Shown in pieces: positions 34,088-46,027 of a stretch of DNA of 64,000 nucleotides. Numbering within the stretch: the first letter of the stretch is position 1; each line of letters opens with the position of its first letter. The stretch lies in the NCBI RefSeq assembly GCF_001447385.1, contig NZ_LLWQ01000193.1:248001-312000 (forward strand), read 5' to 3'. The notes beneath the pieces are model-generated. The model was given only the letters and a program-made list of their open reading frames with translations, made no database searches and had not been told where the DNA came from. The DNA comes from Paracoccus sp. MKU1. GTDB lineage: Bacteria; Pseudomonadota; Alphaproteobacteria; Rhodobacterales; Rhodobacteraceae. The position numbers and the translations under genes are program-made.

Positions 34088-34391
34088 GCTGGCGTTCCTG
34101 CTGGTGCTGCTGGCCGGGACCGCGGTGGCGGGCCCGCCCGACGCCGCGCGGCAGGACCAGTTGCGCCACATGGTGCGCCAGGATTGCGGTTCCTGTCACG
34201 GCTTGCGGCTGACCGGCGGGCTGGGCCGGCCGATCACCGCCGGGGCGCTGGCCGGGCGCGACGTCGAGGATCTGAGCGGCGTGATCCTGGACGGCATGCC
34301 CGGCACCGCCATGCCCGGCTGGCGCCCGCTGCTGACCGAGGACGAGGCGCGCTGGATCGCCGATTACCTTCTGAAGACGGAGACGGAATGA
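34080..34391 (+). CDS. nirC: Small periplasmic cytochrome c NirC
   Basis: The 103-residue protein has a signal peptide (MARLAFLLVLLAGTAVAGPP) and one heme c site, CGSCHGLRLTGG. A probable axial methionine is in GMPGTAMPGW. NirC can donate electrons to NirS or assist heme d1 assembly, depending on the organism. The start lies inside the end of nirE and the stop overlaps the nirF start, consistent with tight translational coupling in the nirSECF block. Confidence 0.94.
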   Translation: MARLAFLLVLLAGTAVAGPPDAARQDQLRHMVRQDCGSCHGLRLTGGLGRPITAGALAGRDVEDLSGVILDGMPGTAMPGWRPLLTEDEARWIADYLLKTETE

Positions 34392-35542
34392 TGTTCAAGG
34401 CAACTCTCGCCGCCCTCCTGCTGATCGCCAGCCCGGCGCTGGCCGACGAATTGCGCGGCACCGGCGATCTGGGCCTGATCGTCGAGCGCGAGGCGGGCTC
34501 GCTGCTGGTCGTGGATCGCAGCGAACGCGCCGCCATCGGCCGGATCGAGGGCTTGGGCGACCTGTCCCATGCCAGCCTGGTCTATTCCCCCGACGAGCGT
34601 TTCGCCTATGTCTTCGGCCGCGACGGCGGCTTGACCAAGGTGGACATCCTGACCCGTCAGGTGGTCCGCCGCGTGGTGCAGGCCGGCAATTCCATCGGCG
34701 GCGCCATCTCGGACGACGGCCGGCTGGTCGCGGTGGCGAATTACGAGCCGGGCGGCGTCAAGGTCTTCGACGCCGAAACGCTGGAACTGGTGGCGGACGT
34801 GCCGATGGGATCGAAGACCGTGGGCATCGCCGATGCGCCGGGCTCGCGCTTCGTCGTCGCGACCTGGGACACGGGCGAGGTCTGGATCCTCGACCATTCC
34901 ACCGATGCCGCGCAGCCGGCGGTCACCAAGCTGGAGGGCATCGGCGCCAATCCCTATGACGCGCTGCTGACCGGCGACGGGCGGCACTATATCGTCGGGC
35001 TGTTCGGCGAAAAGGGGCTGACGCAGGTCGATCTGTGGCAGGACCCGCCCAAGGTCACGCGCTTCCTGCCCGATTACGGCAAGGACCAGCCCGACCTGCC
35101 GGTCTACAAGATGCCGCATCTGCAAGGCTGGACGCTGGCCGACGGGGTCTTTGCCCTGCCCGCCGTGGGGCTGCACCAACTGCTTTGGGTCGATGCCGAC
35201 GGGCTGGCGGAGATCGCCCGCACCGACCTGGCCGGCCAGCCGGTCTTTGCGCTGGCCCGCCCCGACAAGCGCGAGGTCTGGGTGAATTTCGCCCCGCCCG
35301 ACAACGACAAGCTGCAAGTGGTCGATGTGCTGAGCCATGAGGTCATCGACACCCTGGCCCCCGGCAAGGGCGTCCTGCACATGGAATTCGCCCCGCGCGG
35401 GCGCGAGGTCTGGCTGTCGGTCCGCGACGAGAACCGGGTCGAGATCCGCGACACCCGCACCCGCGAGGTGCTGGGCGAGATCGAGGCCCGCGCGCCCTCG
35501 GGCATCTTCTTCACCGACCGCGCACATCGGACGGGGCTGTGA
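34388..35542 (+). CDS. nirF: Heme d1 biosynthesis protein NirF
   Basis: The 384-residue protein has an N-terminal signal (FKATLAALLLIASPALADE) and a beta-propeller resembling the d1 domain of NirS without the cytochrome c part. NirF acts late in heme d1 synthesis in the periplasm and binds d1 or its precursor. Two adjacent ATG codons (34388 and 34391) are both possible. The stop overlaps a GTG candidate for nirDL. No heme c motif is present. Confidence 0.95.
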   Translation: MMFKATLAALLLIASPALADELRGTGDLGLIVEREAGSLLVVDRSERAAIGRIEGLGDLSHASLVYSPDERFAYVFGRDGGLTKVDILTRQVVRRVVQAGNSIGGAISDDGRLVAVANYEPGGVKVFDAETLELVADVPMGSKTVGIADAPGSRFVVATWDTGEVWILDHSTDAAQPAVTKLEGIGANPYDALLTGDGRHYIVGLFGEKGLTQVDLWQDPPKVTRFLPDYGKDQPDLPVYKMPHLQGWTLADGVFALPAVGLHQLLWVDADGLAEIARTDLAGQPVFALARPDKREVWVNFAPPDNDKLQVVDVLSHEVIDTLAPGKGVLHMEFAPRGREVWLSVRDENRVEIRDTRTREVLGEIEARAPSGIFFTDRAHRTGL

Positions 35543-35544
35543 CC

Positions 35545-36519
35545 ATGGACGATCTGGACCTGCGCCTGCTCGACGGTTTCCAACGCGACCTGCCGCTGGA
35601 GCCTCGGCCCTTCGCCGCCATCGCCCAACGCCTCGGCACCGGAGAGGCCGAGGTGATCGCCCGTCTGTCCCGGCTGCGCGACGAGGGGGTCGTCGCCCGC
35701 ATCGGCGCCACCTGCCGGCCGAACACCGCCGGCGCCTCGACCCTGGCCGCGCTGCGGGTGCCCGCCCGGCGCATCGACGAGGTCGCGGCGCTGGTCGGGG
35801 CCGAGCCGGGCGTCAATCATGCCTATCTGCGCGAGGGCAGCGACTGGAACCTGTGGTTCGTCGCCACCGCTCCCGATACCGAGGCGCTGGATGACAGCCT
35901 GGCCCGGATCGAGCTGGCGACCCGGCTGGTGCCCCTGTCCCTGCCGCTGGTGCGGGCCTTCAACATCGACCTGGGCTTTCCGCTGATCGGCCCACGCCGC
36001 GCCATGGCGCTGGACCGGCCCGCCGATCTGGACGCCCTGCGCCCGCGCGACCGCGCGCTGATGCAGGCGCTTTCGACCGGGCTGGCGCTGGTCCCGCGCC
36101 CCTTCGTCGCACTGGGGCAGGCGCTGCACCGCAGCGAGGCCGAGGTGATCTCGCGCATCCGCGCGCTGGCCGAGGCGCGCATCCTGACCCGGGTCGGCGT
36201 GATCGTGAAGCACCGCGCGCTTGGCTGGACCCAGAATGCCATGGTGGTCTGGCGGCTGCCCGAAACCGCTGTCGAGATCGCCGGCACCGCGCTGGCTGGG
36301 GTTCCCGGCGTGACGCTGTGCTATCAGCGCCGCACCGTGCCGGGACTGTGGAACTGGCCGCTGTTCTGCATGATCCACGCCCGTTCCCGCGCCGAGGCGA
36401 TGGAGGTGCTGGCCGAGGCCCGCGCCCTGCCAGAGCTGAAAGACGTGCCGCATCGCATCCTGTTCTCGACCCGCTGCTTTCGCCAGCGGGGCGCCATCAT
36501 CGCCGAGGTCGCCGCATGA
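35545..36519 (+). CDS. nirDL: Siroheme decarboxylase NirD-NirL fusion
   Basis: The 324-residue protein is two AsnC/Lrp-like units in tandem. The first (about 1-160) has LDLRLLDGFQRDLPLEPRPF and the second (about 170-320) has RALMQALSTGLALVPRPFVALG and the FSTRCFRQRG end. These proteins remove the acetate side chains of siroheme, giving 12,18-didecarboxysiroheme in the heme d1 route. They resemble regulators but act as enzymes with NirG and NirH. ATG 35545 is eight bases after GGGG; GTG 35539 is an alternative. It overlaps nirG by four bases. Confidence 0.92.
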   Translation: MDDLDLRLLDGFQRDLPLEPRPFAAIAQRLGTGEAEVIARLSRLRDEGVVARIGATCRPNTAGASTLAALRVPARRIDEVAALVGAEPGVNHAYLREGSDWNLWFVATAPDTEALDDSLARIELATRLVPLSLPLVRAFNIDLGFPLIGPRRAMALDRPADLDALRPRDRALMQALSTGLALVPRPFVALGQALHRSEAEVISRIRALAEARILTRVGVIVKHRALGWTQNAMVVWRLPETAVEIAGTALAGVPGVTLCYQRRTVPGLWNWPLFCMIHARSRAEAMEVLAEARALPELKDVPHRILFSTRCFRQRGAIIAEVAA

Positions 36520-36989
36520 GACGCCACACCCTGCCGCCCGAGGCGCTGGATGACACCGACCGCGCCATCCTGAACCGCCTGCAAGAAGCGTTTCCGCTGA
36601 GCCCCCGCCCTTTCGACGATGCCGGCGCGGCGCTTGGCCTCAGCGGCGCCGAACTGATCCAGCGGATCGAGCGGCTGCAAGAGATCGGCGCCATCACCCG
36701 CTTCGGTCCCTTCTACGACGCCGCGGCGATGGGCGGGGCCTTCTGCCTTTGCGCATTGTCCGCGCCCGAGGCGGATTTCGACCGCATCGCCGCGCTGGTG
36801 AACGCCCATCCCGAAGTGGCGCATAACTATGCCCGCGACCATGCGCTGAACATGTGGTTCGTGCTGGCCACCGCCACGCCCGAGGGCATCGCCAAGACCG
36901 CCGGGCGCATCGAGGCCGAGACCGGGCTGACCGTCTGGCGCTTTCCCAAGCTGCGGGAGTTCTTCATCGGCTTTCGGGTGGCGGCATGA
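36516..36989 (+). CDS. nirG: Siroheme decarboxylase subunit NirG
   Basis: The 157-residue single AsnC/Lrp-like unit starts LDDTDRAILNRLQEAFPLSP in its helix-turn-helix-like region and continues with an RAM-type ligand domain (CALSAPEADFDRIAALVNAH; FVLATATPEG). It forms part of the siroheme decarboxylase complex with NirDL and NirH. Both ends overlap neighbours in ATGA junctions. The G versus L label follows gene order, since these paralogues are very similar. Confidence 0.87.
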   Translation: MRRHTLPPEALDDTDRAILNRLQEAFPLSPRPFDDAGAALGLSGAELIQRIERLQEIGAITRFGPFYDAAAMGGAFCLCALSAPEADFDRIAALVNAHPEVAHNYARDHALNMWFVLATATPEGIAKTAGRIEAETGLTVWRFPKLREFFIGFRVAA

Positions 36990-37468
36990 CGGTCCTGGAC
37001 GATACCGACCGCCGGCTGATCGCCGCCACGCAGGCTGGCCTGCCGCTGGTCGAGGCGCCCTATGCCCGGATCGCCGCCGATCTGGGCCTGACCGAGACGC
37101 AGGTCATCACCCGGCTGTCGATCCTGCATGCGCGCGGCGTGATCCGCCGCATCGCCATCGCGCCCAATCATTACGCGCTGGGAATGACCGCGAACGGCAT
37201 GAGCGTCTGGGACGTGGACGACGCGCGGGCGGAAGCCCTGGGCGAAAGGATCGGCGCGCTGGATTTCGTGACGCATTGCTACCTGCGGCCGCGCGCGCCG
37301 GTCTGGCGCTACAACCTCTTCGCCATGCTGCACGGCCAGAGCCGCGCCGAGGTCGAGGACAAGCGCGCCCAGGTCCGCGCCCTGCTGGGCACCGCCTGCC
37401 GGGGCGACGACATCCTCTATTCCACCCGGATCCTGAAAAAGACCGGCCTGCGCCTGAAGGACGGCTAA
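36986..37468 (+). CDS. nirH: Siroheme decarboxylase subunit NirH
   Basis: The 160-residue paralogue of NirG and NirDL begins VLDDTDRRLIAATQAGLPLV and has TETQVITRLSILHARGVIRR in the helix-turn-helix-like region. The C-terminal end ILYSTRILKKTGLRL matches the siroheme decarboxylase family, including a histidine-bearing THCYLRP segment. The start overlaps the nirG stop by four bases. Thirteen bases separate it from nirJ. Confidence 0.88.
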   Translation: MTVLDDTDRRLIAATQAGLPLVEAPYARIAADLGLTETQVITRLSILHARGVIRRIAIAPNHYALGMTANGMSVWDVDDARAEALGERIGALDFVTHCYLRPRAPVWRYNLFAMLHGQSRAEVEDKRAQVRALLGTACRGDDILYSTRILKKTGLRLKDG

Positions 37469-37480
37469 GAAAGGCAAACC

Positions 37481-38704
37481 ATGTTCCGCCTGACCCAATA
37501 CATGCACCAGCTTCTGGACCCCTCGCCGCCGCGCCGCCGCAGCCGGCCGGATGCGGTCCGCCCGGTGGTGATCTGGAACCTGACGCGCAGCTGCAACCTG
37601 AAATGCCGCCATTGCTATACCGTCTCGGCCGACCGGCCCTTTCCGGGCGAGCTGACGCATGAGCAGGCCATGGCCGTGCTACGCGACCTGTCGGATTTCC
37701 GCATCCCGGCGCTGATCCTGTCGGGGGGCGAGCCGATGTCGCGCTTCGACTTCTGGGAACTGGCCGAGGAGGCGCGGCGGCTGGATTTCCGCCACCTGTC
37801 GCTGTCCACCAACGGCACCAGGATCGACGCCGGCAACGTGGACCGGCTGTCCGGGCTGGGCTTCGACTATGTCGGCATCTCGCTGGACGGGATCGGCGCG
37901 GTGAACGACTGGTTCCGCGGCGTCGAGGGCGCCTTCGACCAGGCGCTGGCCGGCGTGCGGGCCTGCAAGGCGCAGGGCGTCAAGGTGGGCCTGCGCTTCA
38001 CCATCACCGAGGGCAACGCCCATCATCTGCCCGCCATGCTGGACCTGTGCCGCGACGAAGGCGTGGACAAGTTCTACCTGTCGCATCTGGTCTATGCCGG
38101 CCGCGGCGACAAGCACCGGGGCGAGGATACCGAACATGCCCGCACCCGCCGCGCCATGGACCTGCTGATCGCCCGCGCCTGGGAGGCGGTGGAAAAGGCC
38201 GAACCGCTGGAGGTCGTCACCGGCAACAACGATGCCGATGCGGTCTATTTCCTGCGTTGGGCCGAGACGCGCTTTCCGCCCGCCGCCGTCGCCCATCTGC
38301 GCGCGCATCTGGAGGCCTGGGGCGGCAATTCCTCGGGCCTCGGCGTCGGCAATATCGACCCGCAGGGCCGCGTCCATCCCGACACCTATTGGTCGGACTA
38401 TACACTGGGCTCGGTCAAGGAACGGCCGTTCTCGGCGATCTGGACCGGGGACGACCCGATCCTGGCCACGCTGCGCACCCGGCCGCGGCCGCTGAAGGGG
38501 CGCTGCGGCGCCTGCGCCTATCAGGCGGTCTGCGGCGGCAATACCCGCATCCGGGCGCTGCAACTGACCGGCGATCCATGGGCCGAGGATCCGGCCTGCT
38601 ATCTCTCGGGCACCGAGATCGGCGCAGAGGGCGCCGACCTGGACCGCCTTGCCGTCACGCCTTTCCGGGGAAAAAGCCATGATCCGGCCCATCGTTTCCT
38701 TTAG
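37481..38704 (+). CDS. nirJ: Radical SAM heme d1 biosynthesis protein NirJ
   Basis: The 407-residue enzyme has the radical SAM cluster motif CNLKCRHC (Cys38, Cys42, Cys45) and a C-terminal SPASM-type cluster region ([13 protein letters not shown] plus a later Cys). NirJ replaces the propionate side chains of didecarboxysiroheme during heme d1 synthesis. [17 protein letters not shown] contains the SAM-binding GGEP motif. The start follows AAGAAAGG, and its end overlaps the nirN start by 26 bases. Confidence 0.96.
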   Translation: MFRLTQYMHQLLDPSPPRRRSRPDAVRPVVIWNLTRSCNLKCRHCYTVSADRPFPGELTHEQAMAVLRDLSDFRIPALILSGGEPMSRFDFWELAEEARRLDFRHLSLSTNGTRIDAGNVDRLSGLGFDYVGISLDGIGAVNDWFRGVEGAFDQALAGVRACKAQGVKVGLRFTITEGNAHHLPAMLDLCRDEGVDKFYLSHLVYAGRGDKHRGEDTEHARTRRAMDLLIARAWEAVEKAEPLEVVTGNNDADAVYFLRWAETRFPPAAVAHLRAHLEAWGGNSSGLGVGNIDPQGRVHPDTYWSDYTLGSVKERPFSAIWTGDDPILATLRTRPRPLKGRCGACAYQAVCGGNTRIRALQLTGDPWAEDPACYLSGTEIGAEGADLDRLAVTPFRGKSHDPAHRFL

Positions 38705-40133
38705 CCTGCTGCTCGCCCTGCCGCTGATGGCCCATGCCGATCCGGCCGCCGACTATGCCGAGCATTGCGCCGCCTGCCACGGCGAGGACCGGCTGGGCGG
38801 CACCGGCCCGGCGCTGATCCCCGAGACGCTGGGACGCGTGAAGGGCATCGACGCGGTGATCGCCCAGGGCCGGGTCTCGACCCAGATGGAGGGCTTTGCC
38901 GACCGGCTGTCGCCCGAGGCCATCGCCGCGCTGGTGGATTATGTCACCGCGCCGCTGGACCACCGCCCGGACTGGAGCGCCGCGCAGATCGCCGCCAGTC
39001 GCGAGATGAATGCCGACTACCGGCCGGCGGACAAGCCGGTCTTTGCCGCCGATCCGCTGAACATCACGCTGGTGGTGGAGACCGGTGACCATCACGTCAG
39101 CGTGCTGGACGGCGACACGTTCGAGATTCTGGACCGCTTCGCCACCCCCTTCGCCGTGCATGGCGGGCCGAAATTCAGCCCCGACGGGCGCTTCGTCTAC
39201 ATCATGTCGCGCGACGGCTGGGTGCAGAAATACGACATCTGGTCGCTGGCCGAGGTCGGCCGCATCCGCGCCGCACTGAACAGCCGCAACATCGCCATCA
39301 GCCCGGACGGCCAGCGCATCGCGGTGGCGAACTACCTGCCGGAAAGCCTGACCATCCTGGATTCCGACCTAAACCCGCTGCGGCTGATCGACACGCAGGT
39401 CGGCGGCACCCCCAGCCGGGTCAGCGCCGTCTATCAGGCGCCGCAGCGCCGCAGCTTCGTGCTGGCGCTGAAGGACGCGCCCGAGATCTGGGAGGTCGCG
39501 ACCACCGACCTCTCCATTCGCCGCATCCCGATCGACGAGCCGCTGGACGATTTCTTCTTCTCGCCCGACTATCGGCAGCTGATCGGCGCCAATCGCGACG
39601 GCGACAAGGGCGTGGTGATCGACCTGGACGACGGGCACAAGGTGGCGGAACTGCCGCTGCCCGGCATGCCGCATCTGGGCTCGGGCATCACCTGGGAACG
39701 GAACGGCCGCCGCGTCATGGCCACCCCGCATCTGGGCGAGGGCGTGCTTTCGGTCATCGACATGCAGGACTGGAGCCTGGTCAAGCAGATCAAGACCGAC
39801 GGTCCCGGCTTTTTCCTGCGCGGCCATGCCACCAGCCCCTATGTCTGGGCGGACGTGTTCTTCGGCCCGCACAGGGACGAGATGCACGTCATCGACAAGC
39901 AGACGCTGGAAATCGTCAAGACGCTCGCGCCCTTCCCGGGCCAGACCTTCGCCCATAGCGAATTCACCCGCGACGGCAGCCATGTCCTGGTTTCGCTGTG
40001 GGAGGACGAGGGCGCGGTCGTGGTCTATGATGCAAAGACGCTGGACGAGGTGAAACGGCTGCCGATGCGCAAGCCTTCGGGGAAATACAATGTCTGGAAC
40101 AAGATCACCTTCGAGGACGGAACCAGCCACTGA
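38679..40133 (+). CDS. nirN: NirN, cytochrome c/d1-propeller protein
   Basis: The 484-residue periplasmic protein has a signal peptide (residues 1-20), a heme c motif CAACH at 30-34, and a C-terminal eight-bladed d1-type propeller homologous to NirS. NirN introduces the acrylate double bond of heme d1 and hands the cofactor over. GGGG lies upstream of the ATG inside nirJ. The last 44 bases overlap a small downstream membrane-protein gene. Confidence 0.94.
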   Translation: MIRPIVSFSLLLALPLMAHADPAADYAEHCAACHGEDRLGGTGPALIPETLGRVKGIDAVIAQGRVSTQMEGFADRLSPEAIAALVDYVTAPLDHRPDWSAAQIAASREMNADYRPADKPVFAADPLNITLVVETGDHHVSVLDGDTFEILDRFATPFAVHGGPKFSPDGRFVYIMSRDGWVQKYDIWSLAEVGRIRAALNSRNIAISPDGQRIAVANYLPESLTILDSDLNPLRLIDTQVGGTPSRVSAVYQAPQRRSFVLALKDAPEIWEVATTDLSIRRIPIDEPLDDFFFSPDYRQLIGANRDGDKGVVIDLDDGHKVAELPLPGMPHLGSGITWERNGRRVMATPHLGEGVLSVIDMQDWSLVKQIKTDGPGFFLRGHATSPYVWADVFFGPHRDEMHVIDKQTLEIVKTLAPFPGQTFAHSEFTRDGSHVLVSLWEDEGAVVVYDAKTLDEVKRLPMRKPSGKYNVWNKITFEDGTSH

Positions 40134-40356
40134 CGGCTGGCCGGTCTGGAAACTGGCGCTGCTGTTCTATCCCTTCGCGGCGGCGGCGGTCTGGATCAAC
40201 CTGTTCATGCTGTCGCTGCTGGCCAGCTGGGTCGGCTTGCCGGTGCTGGCGCCGATCCGGGCGGCCGGCGCCGCGCTGGTGCTGGGCGTGCCGGCCGCCT
40301 GGGCCTCGGGGCGCTGGATCCGCGGCCTGATGGATCGCGCCCGCCCGCGCGGCTGA
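40090..40356 (+). CDS. Small two-helix membrane protein after nirN
   Basis: The 88-residue protein has two hydrophobic stretches (LALLFYPFAAAAVWINLFML and APIRAAGAALVLGVPAAWA) and a basic C-terminal end, so it probably sits in the inner membrane. The ATG is seven bases after GGGG and overlaps the nirN end by 44 bases in another frame, indicating coupling. No known family was recognised. Its place at the end of the nir operon suggests a role in denitrification or d1 handling, but this is inference. Confidence 0.75.
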   Translation: MSGTRSPSRTEPATDGWPVWKLALLFYPFAAAAVWINLFMLSLLASWVGLPVLAPIRAAGAALVLGVPAAWASGRWIRGLMDRARPRG

Positions 40357-40538
40357 TCGCGACAGGCAGGCGCCGCCATCATAACCTCTGATTATTATCC
40401 CCATTAAAACATATAAATTCCAACAATCCTGAAAGCTGCTAGAACCTGTCGTCAGAAAGTGTGCGGATTCGCAGAAACCATCCGCTGCGGCTGCATGAGA
40501 GCCATAGTCCGCACGCGGTGCCCCCACGGCACCGGTGA

Positions 40539-42734
<2,196 letters not shown>

Positions 42735-42799
42735 TCGATCCGGCCCCCGGACGGCGCCCGGCGACGCCGGTGCCGGGGGCGGTAGTGGTAACGAGTGCA

Positions 42800-42830
42800 C
42801 CCCTGGGGGCCACCCGCCCCCGGGGTTTTT
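42800..42830 (+). terminator. Rho-independent terminator after katG
   Basis: CCCCTGGGGG, a seven-base loop, then CCCCCGGGG and TTTTT. One T is bulged in the stem. It lies between katG and the convergent priA. Confidence 0.85.
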
Positions 42831-42921
42831 CCATCCGCAACCCATGCAAGCGGCCGGAAACGCCCGCCGGCACAACAGCCGGACGATTGCCGGCGAAGCC
42901 GCGGCCATGCTCGGCGCGGGT

Positions 42922-45123
42922 TCAGAGAAAGCTTTGCGGGTCGATATCCACCGCCAGCCGCAGGTTGGTCGGCAGCTTCGGCGCCGCCGCCAGCCATTGC
43001 GCGATGGCGCCCTGCAAGGGGGCCTGGCGCGGCGCGCGGATCAGCATCCGCACCCGATAACGCGCGCGGATGCGGGCGATGGGCGCGGGCGCCGGGCCGA
43101 ACAGCTCGGCACCGATGCCGCGCAGCGGCTCGGCGCGGCGGGCCAGCTCGCGGGCGTAATCCTCGACCACCGGCTGGTCGGGATGCGACAGGATGATCCC
43201 GGCCAGCCGGCCAAAGGGCGGCATGCCCGCCGCCTGCCGCGCCGCCGCCTCGGCATCCCAGAACGCCTCGTCCTCGCCCGACAGGATGGCGCGGATCACC
43301 GGATGGTCGGGCTGGTAGGTCTGCAACAGCGCCAGCCCCCGCGCATCGCCGCCCTCGCGCCCGGCCCGGCCGGCGACCTGGCGCATCAGCTGGAAGCTGC
43401 GCTCGGCCGCGCGCAGGTCGGCGCCTTGCAGGCCCAGGTCGGCGTCGATCACCCCGACCAGCGTCAGGCGCGGGAAATTGTGGCCCTTGGCGACGATCTG
43501 CGTGCCGATGATGATGTCGGTGCCGCCGGCGCCGATCTCGGCGATCGCCTCCTTCAGCGCCCGGGCCGAGTGGAACAGGTCCGAGGACAGCACCGTCGCC
43601 TTCGCCTCGGGGAAGCGCTCGGCCACCTCCTCGGCCAGCCGTTCCACCCCCGGCCCGATGGCGGTCATCTTGCCCTCGACGCCGCAGGCGGGACAGGCGG
43701 TCGGAATCGGCTTGGTCGCGCCGCATTGATGGCAGACCAGGCGGTTCTGGAAGCGATGCTCGACCATGCGGGCGTCGCAATGGTCGCAGCCGATCTGCTG
43801 GCCGCAGGCCCGGCAGGCGGTGATCGGCGCATAGCCGCGCCGGTTCAAAAACAGCAGCGACTGCTCGCCGCGTTCCTTGCGCAGCGCGATTTCCGTGGCG
43901 AGCCGGGGGCTGATCCAGCGGCCCTTTTCCATCTCCTGCTGGCGCAGGTCGATGGTGCCCATCTCGGGCAGGTCCGCCGTGCCATAGCGGGCGCGCAGGT
44001 CGAGGCGGCGATATTTGCCCAAGCCCGCATTCACCCAGCTTTCGACCGAGGGCGTGGCCGAGGCCAGCACCACCTGCGCCTGCTCGACGCTGGCACGCAG
44101 CACCGCCATGTCGCGGGCGCTGTAATAGACCGCATCCTCCTGCTTGTAGCTGGAATCGTGCTCCTCATCGACGACGATCAGGCCTAGGTCGGCAAAGGGC
44201 AGGAACAGCGCCGAACGCGCGCCCACCACCAGCCCGACATGGTTTTGCGCCGCCATGGTCCACAACCGCCGGCGTTCGCTGCGGGTGATGCCGGAATGCC
44301 ATTCCCCGGGCCGGGCGCCGAAGCGCGCCTCGACCCGGTCGAGGAACTCGGCCGAAAGCGCGATCTCGGGCAGCAGCACCAGCGCCTGCCGGCCCTGCCG
44401 CAGGCATTCCGCGACCGCCTCAAGGTAAACCTCGGTCTTGCCCGAGCCGGTGACGCCGCGCAGCAGCGTGGTGCCATAGCCGCGGCTCTTCAGCGCCGCG
44501 CGCAGGGTCTCGGCCGCCTCAAGCTGATCGGGGGCCAGCGGCTTGCCCGGCAGGCTCGGATCGAGCTTCGGATAGGGCACGTCGCGCGGCGCCAGCACCT
44601 CGGCCAGCGTGCCGGCCTTGACCAGCCCCTGCACCACCGAGGCGCTGACCCCGGCCAGCTGCGCCAGCTCGCCCGGCGCGAAACCGGCACCGCCATGGTC
44701 CTCGATCACCCGCAGCACGGCGGCGCGGGCATCGGTCATGCGCACGGGCGGCGGTCCCGCGCGATGGATGATGCGCCGGGCCGAGGGCGGCTGGTCCAGG
44801 TCCGGCGCCCGCGTTGCCATCCGCAGCAGCGAGGGCAGCGGCGTCAGCGTGTATTCGCCCATGCGGATCAGGAACTCGATCATGCCGGGCGCCAAGGGCG
44901 GCGCGTCGATCAGCCGCGCCACCGGCCGCAGCTTCGCCGCATCGAAATCGCCGATCCCCGACCCCCAGACCGCGCCCATCACCCGGCGCGGGCCCAGCGG
45001 CACCACGACCAGCTGGCCCAGCCGCACGCCGCCCTCGGGCGCAAGATAGTCGAGCACGCCGACCACCTCTTGCGTCAGCACCGCGATGCGCGCGCCATGG
45101 GGATAGAACAGCGGCGGGGACAT
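42922..45123 (-). CDS. priA: Primosomal replication restart helicase PriA
   Basis: The 733-residue superfamily 2 helicase reloads the replisome at stalled forks. It has the N-terminal DNA-binding part (YPHGARIAVL), Walker A GVTGSGKTEVYL, the DEEH box (VVDEEHDSSYKQED), and the zinc-binding cysteines CRACGQQIGCDHCD and CHQCG...CPACG between the helicase lobes. QVAGRAGR is the last helicase motif. Length is normal. A possible 44-codon ORF ends one base before the start. Confidence 0.96.
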   Translation of the reverse strand: MSPPLFYPHGARIAVLTQEVVGVLDYLAPEGGVRLGQLVVVPLGPRRVMGAVWGSGIGDFDAAKLRPVARLIDAPPLAPGMIEFLIRMGEYTLTPLPSLLRMATRAPDLDQPPSARRIIHRAGPPPVRMTDARAAVLRVIEDHGGAGFAPGELAQLAGVSASVVQGLVKAGTLAEVLAPRDVPYPKLDPSLPGKPLAPDQLEAAETLRAALKSRGYGTTLLRGVTGSGKTEVYLEAVAECLRQGRQALVLLPEIALSAEFLDRVEARFGARPGEWHSGITRSERRRLWTMAAQNHVGLVVGARSALFLPFADLGLIVVDEEHDSSYKQEDAVYYSARDMAVLRASVEQAQVVLASATPSVESWVNAGLGKYRRLDLRARYGTADLPEMGTIDLRQQEMEKGRWISPRLATEIALRKERGEQSLLFLNRRGYAPITACRACGQQIGCDHCDARMVEHRFQNRLVCHQCGATKPIPTACPACGVEGKMTAIGPGVERLAEEVAERFPEAKATVLSSDLFHSARALKEAIAEIGAGGTDIIIGTQIVAKGHNFPRLTLVGVIDADLGLQGADLRAAERSFQLMRQVAGRAGREGGDARGLALLQTYQPDHPVIRAILSGEDEAFWDAEAAARQAAGMPPFGRLAGIILSHPDQPVVEDYARELARRAEPLRGIGAELFGPAPAPIARIRARYRVRMLIRAPRQAPLQGAIAQWLAAAPKLPTNLRLAVDIDPQSFL

Positions 45124-45124
45124 C

Positions 45125-45259
45125 TCAGGCCGGCAGCGCGGCCCAGCCGATCAGCAGCAGCACCGGCCAGTTGCCGACAAGCAGCGGCCCGGCCGCCAGG
45201 GCCGGCAACAGGTCAATGAGATCGGGCTGAAAGGCTTCCACGACATTCTCTCCGTGCAT
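45125..45259 (-). CDS. Possible 44-residue membrane peptide upstream of priA
   Basis: An ATG at 45257-45259 opens a frame of 44 codons that ends one base before the priA ATG (TGA-G-ATG). The peptide has an acidic start (MHGENVVEAFQPDLIDLLPA) and a hydrophobic end (LLVGNWPVLLLIGWAALPA), so one membrane helix is possible. A GTG at codon 7, closely preceded by GGAGAG, could be the real start. No homologue is recognised. Spacing and third-position GC favour a real gene, but it may be chance. Confidence 0.4.
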   Translation of the reverse strand: MHGENVVEAFQPDLIDLLPALAAGPLLVGNWPVLLLIGWAALPA

Positions 45260-45373
45260 GAGGCCGGATAGTGGCATGTCGGCGCCATGCCCCGCAAGCC
45301 GCGCAGGCCGGACTTCACGCGCCGGCTGTTATGCGCTAAACCCACGGCAAAACCGCAAGAAGGGCTCCTCCAC

Positions 45374-46027
45374 ATGAAATTCTTTGTCGATACCGCCGAC
45401 GTCGCCGCCATCCGCGAGCTCAACGACCTTGGCATGGTGGACGGCGTCACCACCAACCCTTCGCTGATCCTGAAATCCGGCCGCGACATCCTGGAAGTCA
45501 CCAAGGAGATCTGCGACATCGTCGAGGGCCCGGTCAGCGCCGAAGTCGTCGCCCTGAAGGCCGAGGACATGATCCGCGAGGGCGAGCACCTGGTGAAGAT
45601 CGCCCCCAACATCACCGTCAAGGTGCCGCTGACCTGGGACGGGCTCAAGGCCTGCAAGGCGCTGTCCTCGCAGGGCCACAAGGTCAACGTGACGCTGTGC
45701 TTCTCGGCCGCGCAGGCGATCCTGGCCGCCAAGGCCGGCGCCACCTTCATCAGCCCCTTCATCGGCCGGCTCGACGACATCAATTTCGACGGCATGGAGC
45801 TGATCGCCCAGATCCGCGAGATCTATGACAATTACGACTTCCAGACCCAGATCCTGGCCGCCTCGATCCGCTCGGTGAACCACATCACCGATGCCGCCCG
45901 GATCGGCGCCGACGTGATCACCGCGCCGCCCGCCGTCATCAAGGCGATGGCGAATCACGTGCTGACCGACAAGGGGCTGGAGCAGTTCACCGCCGATTGG
46001 GCCAAGACCGGCCAGAAGATCGTCTGA
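45374..46027 (+). CDS. Transaldolase / fructose-6-phosphate aldolase family protein
   Basis: The 217-residue protein is the short form of transaldolase (FSA/TalC type). [20 protein letters not shown] and GVTTNPSLI are the family start. The Schiff-base lysine is Lys83 in [13 protein letters not shown], and later segments [14 protein letters not shown] and [11 protein letters not shown] are conserved. It could serve the pentose phosphate pathway or aldol reactions; family members of this length differ in activity. The start follows GAAGGG, and the stop overlaps the DUF484 gene start by one base. Confidence 0.93.
   Translation: MKFFVDTADVAAIRELNDLGMVDGVTTNPSLILKSGRDILEVTKEICDIVEGPVSAEVVALKAEDMIREGEHLVKIAPNITVKVPLTWDGLKACKALSSQGHKVNVTLCFSAAQAILAAKAGATFISPFIGRLDDINFDGMELIAQIREIYDNYDFQTQILAASIRSVNHITDAARIGADVITAPPAVIKAMANHVLTDKGLEQFTADWAKTGQKIV

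Noticed and set aside
40380-40435. OxyR operator upstream of katG
   Set aside because: The region is AT-rich but the ATAG-N7-CTAT pattern could not be aligned convincingly.
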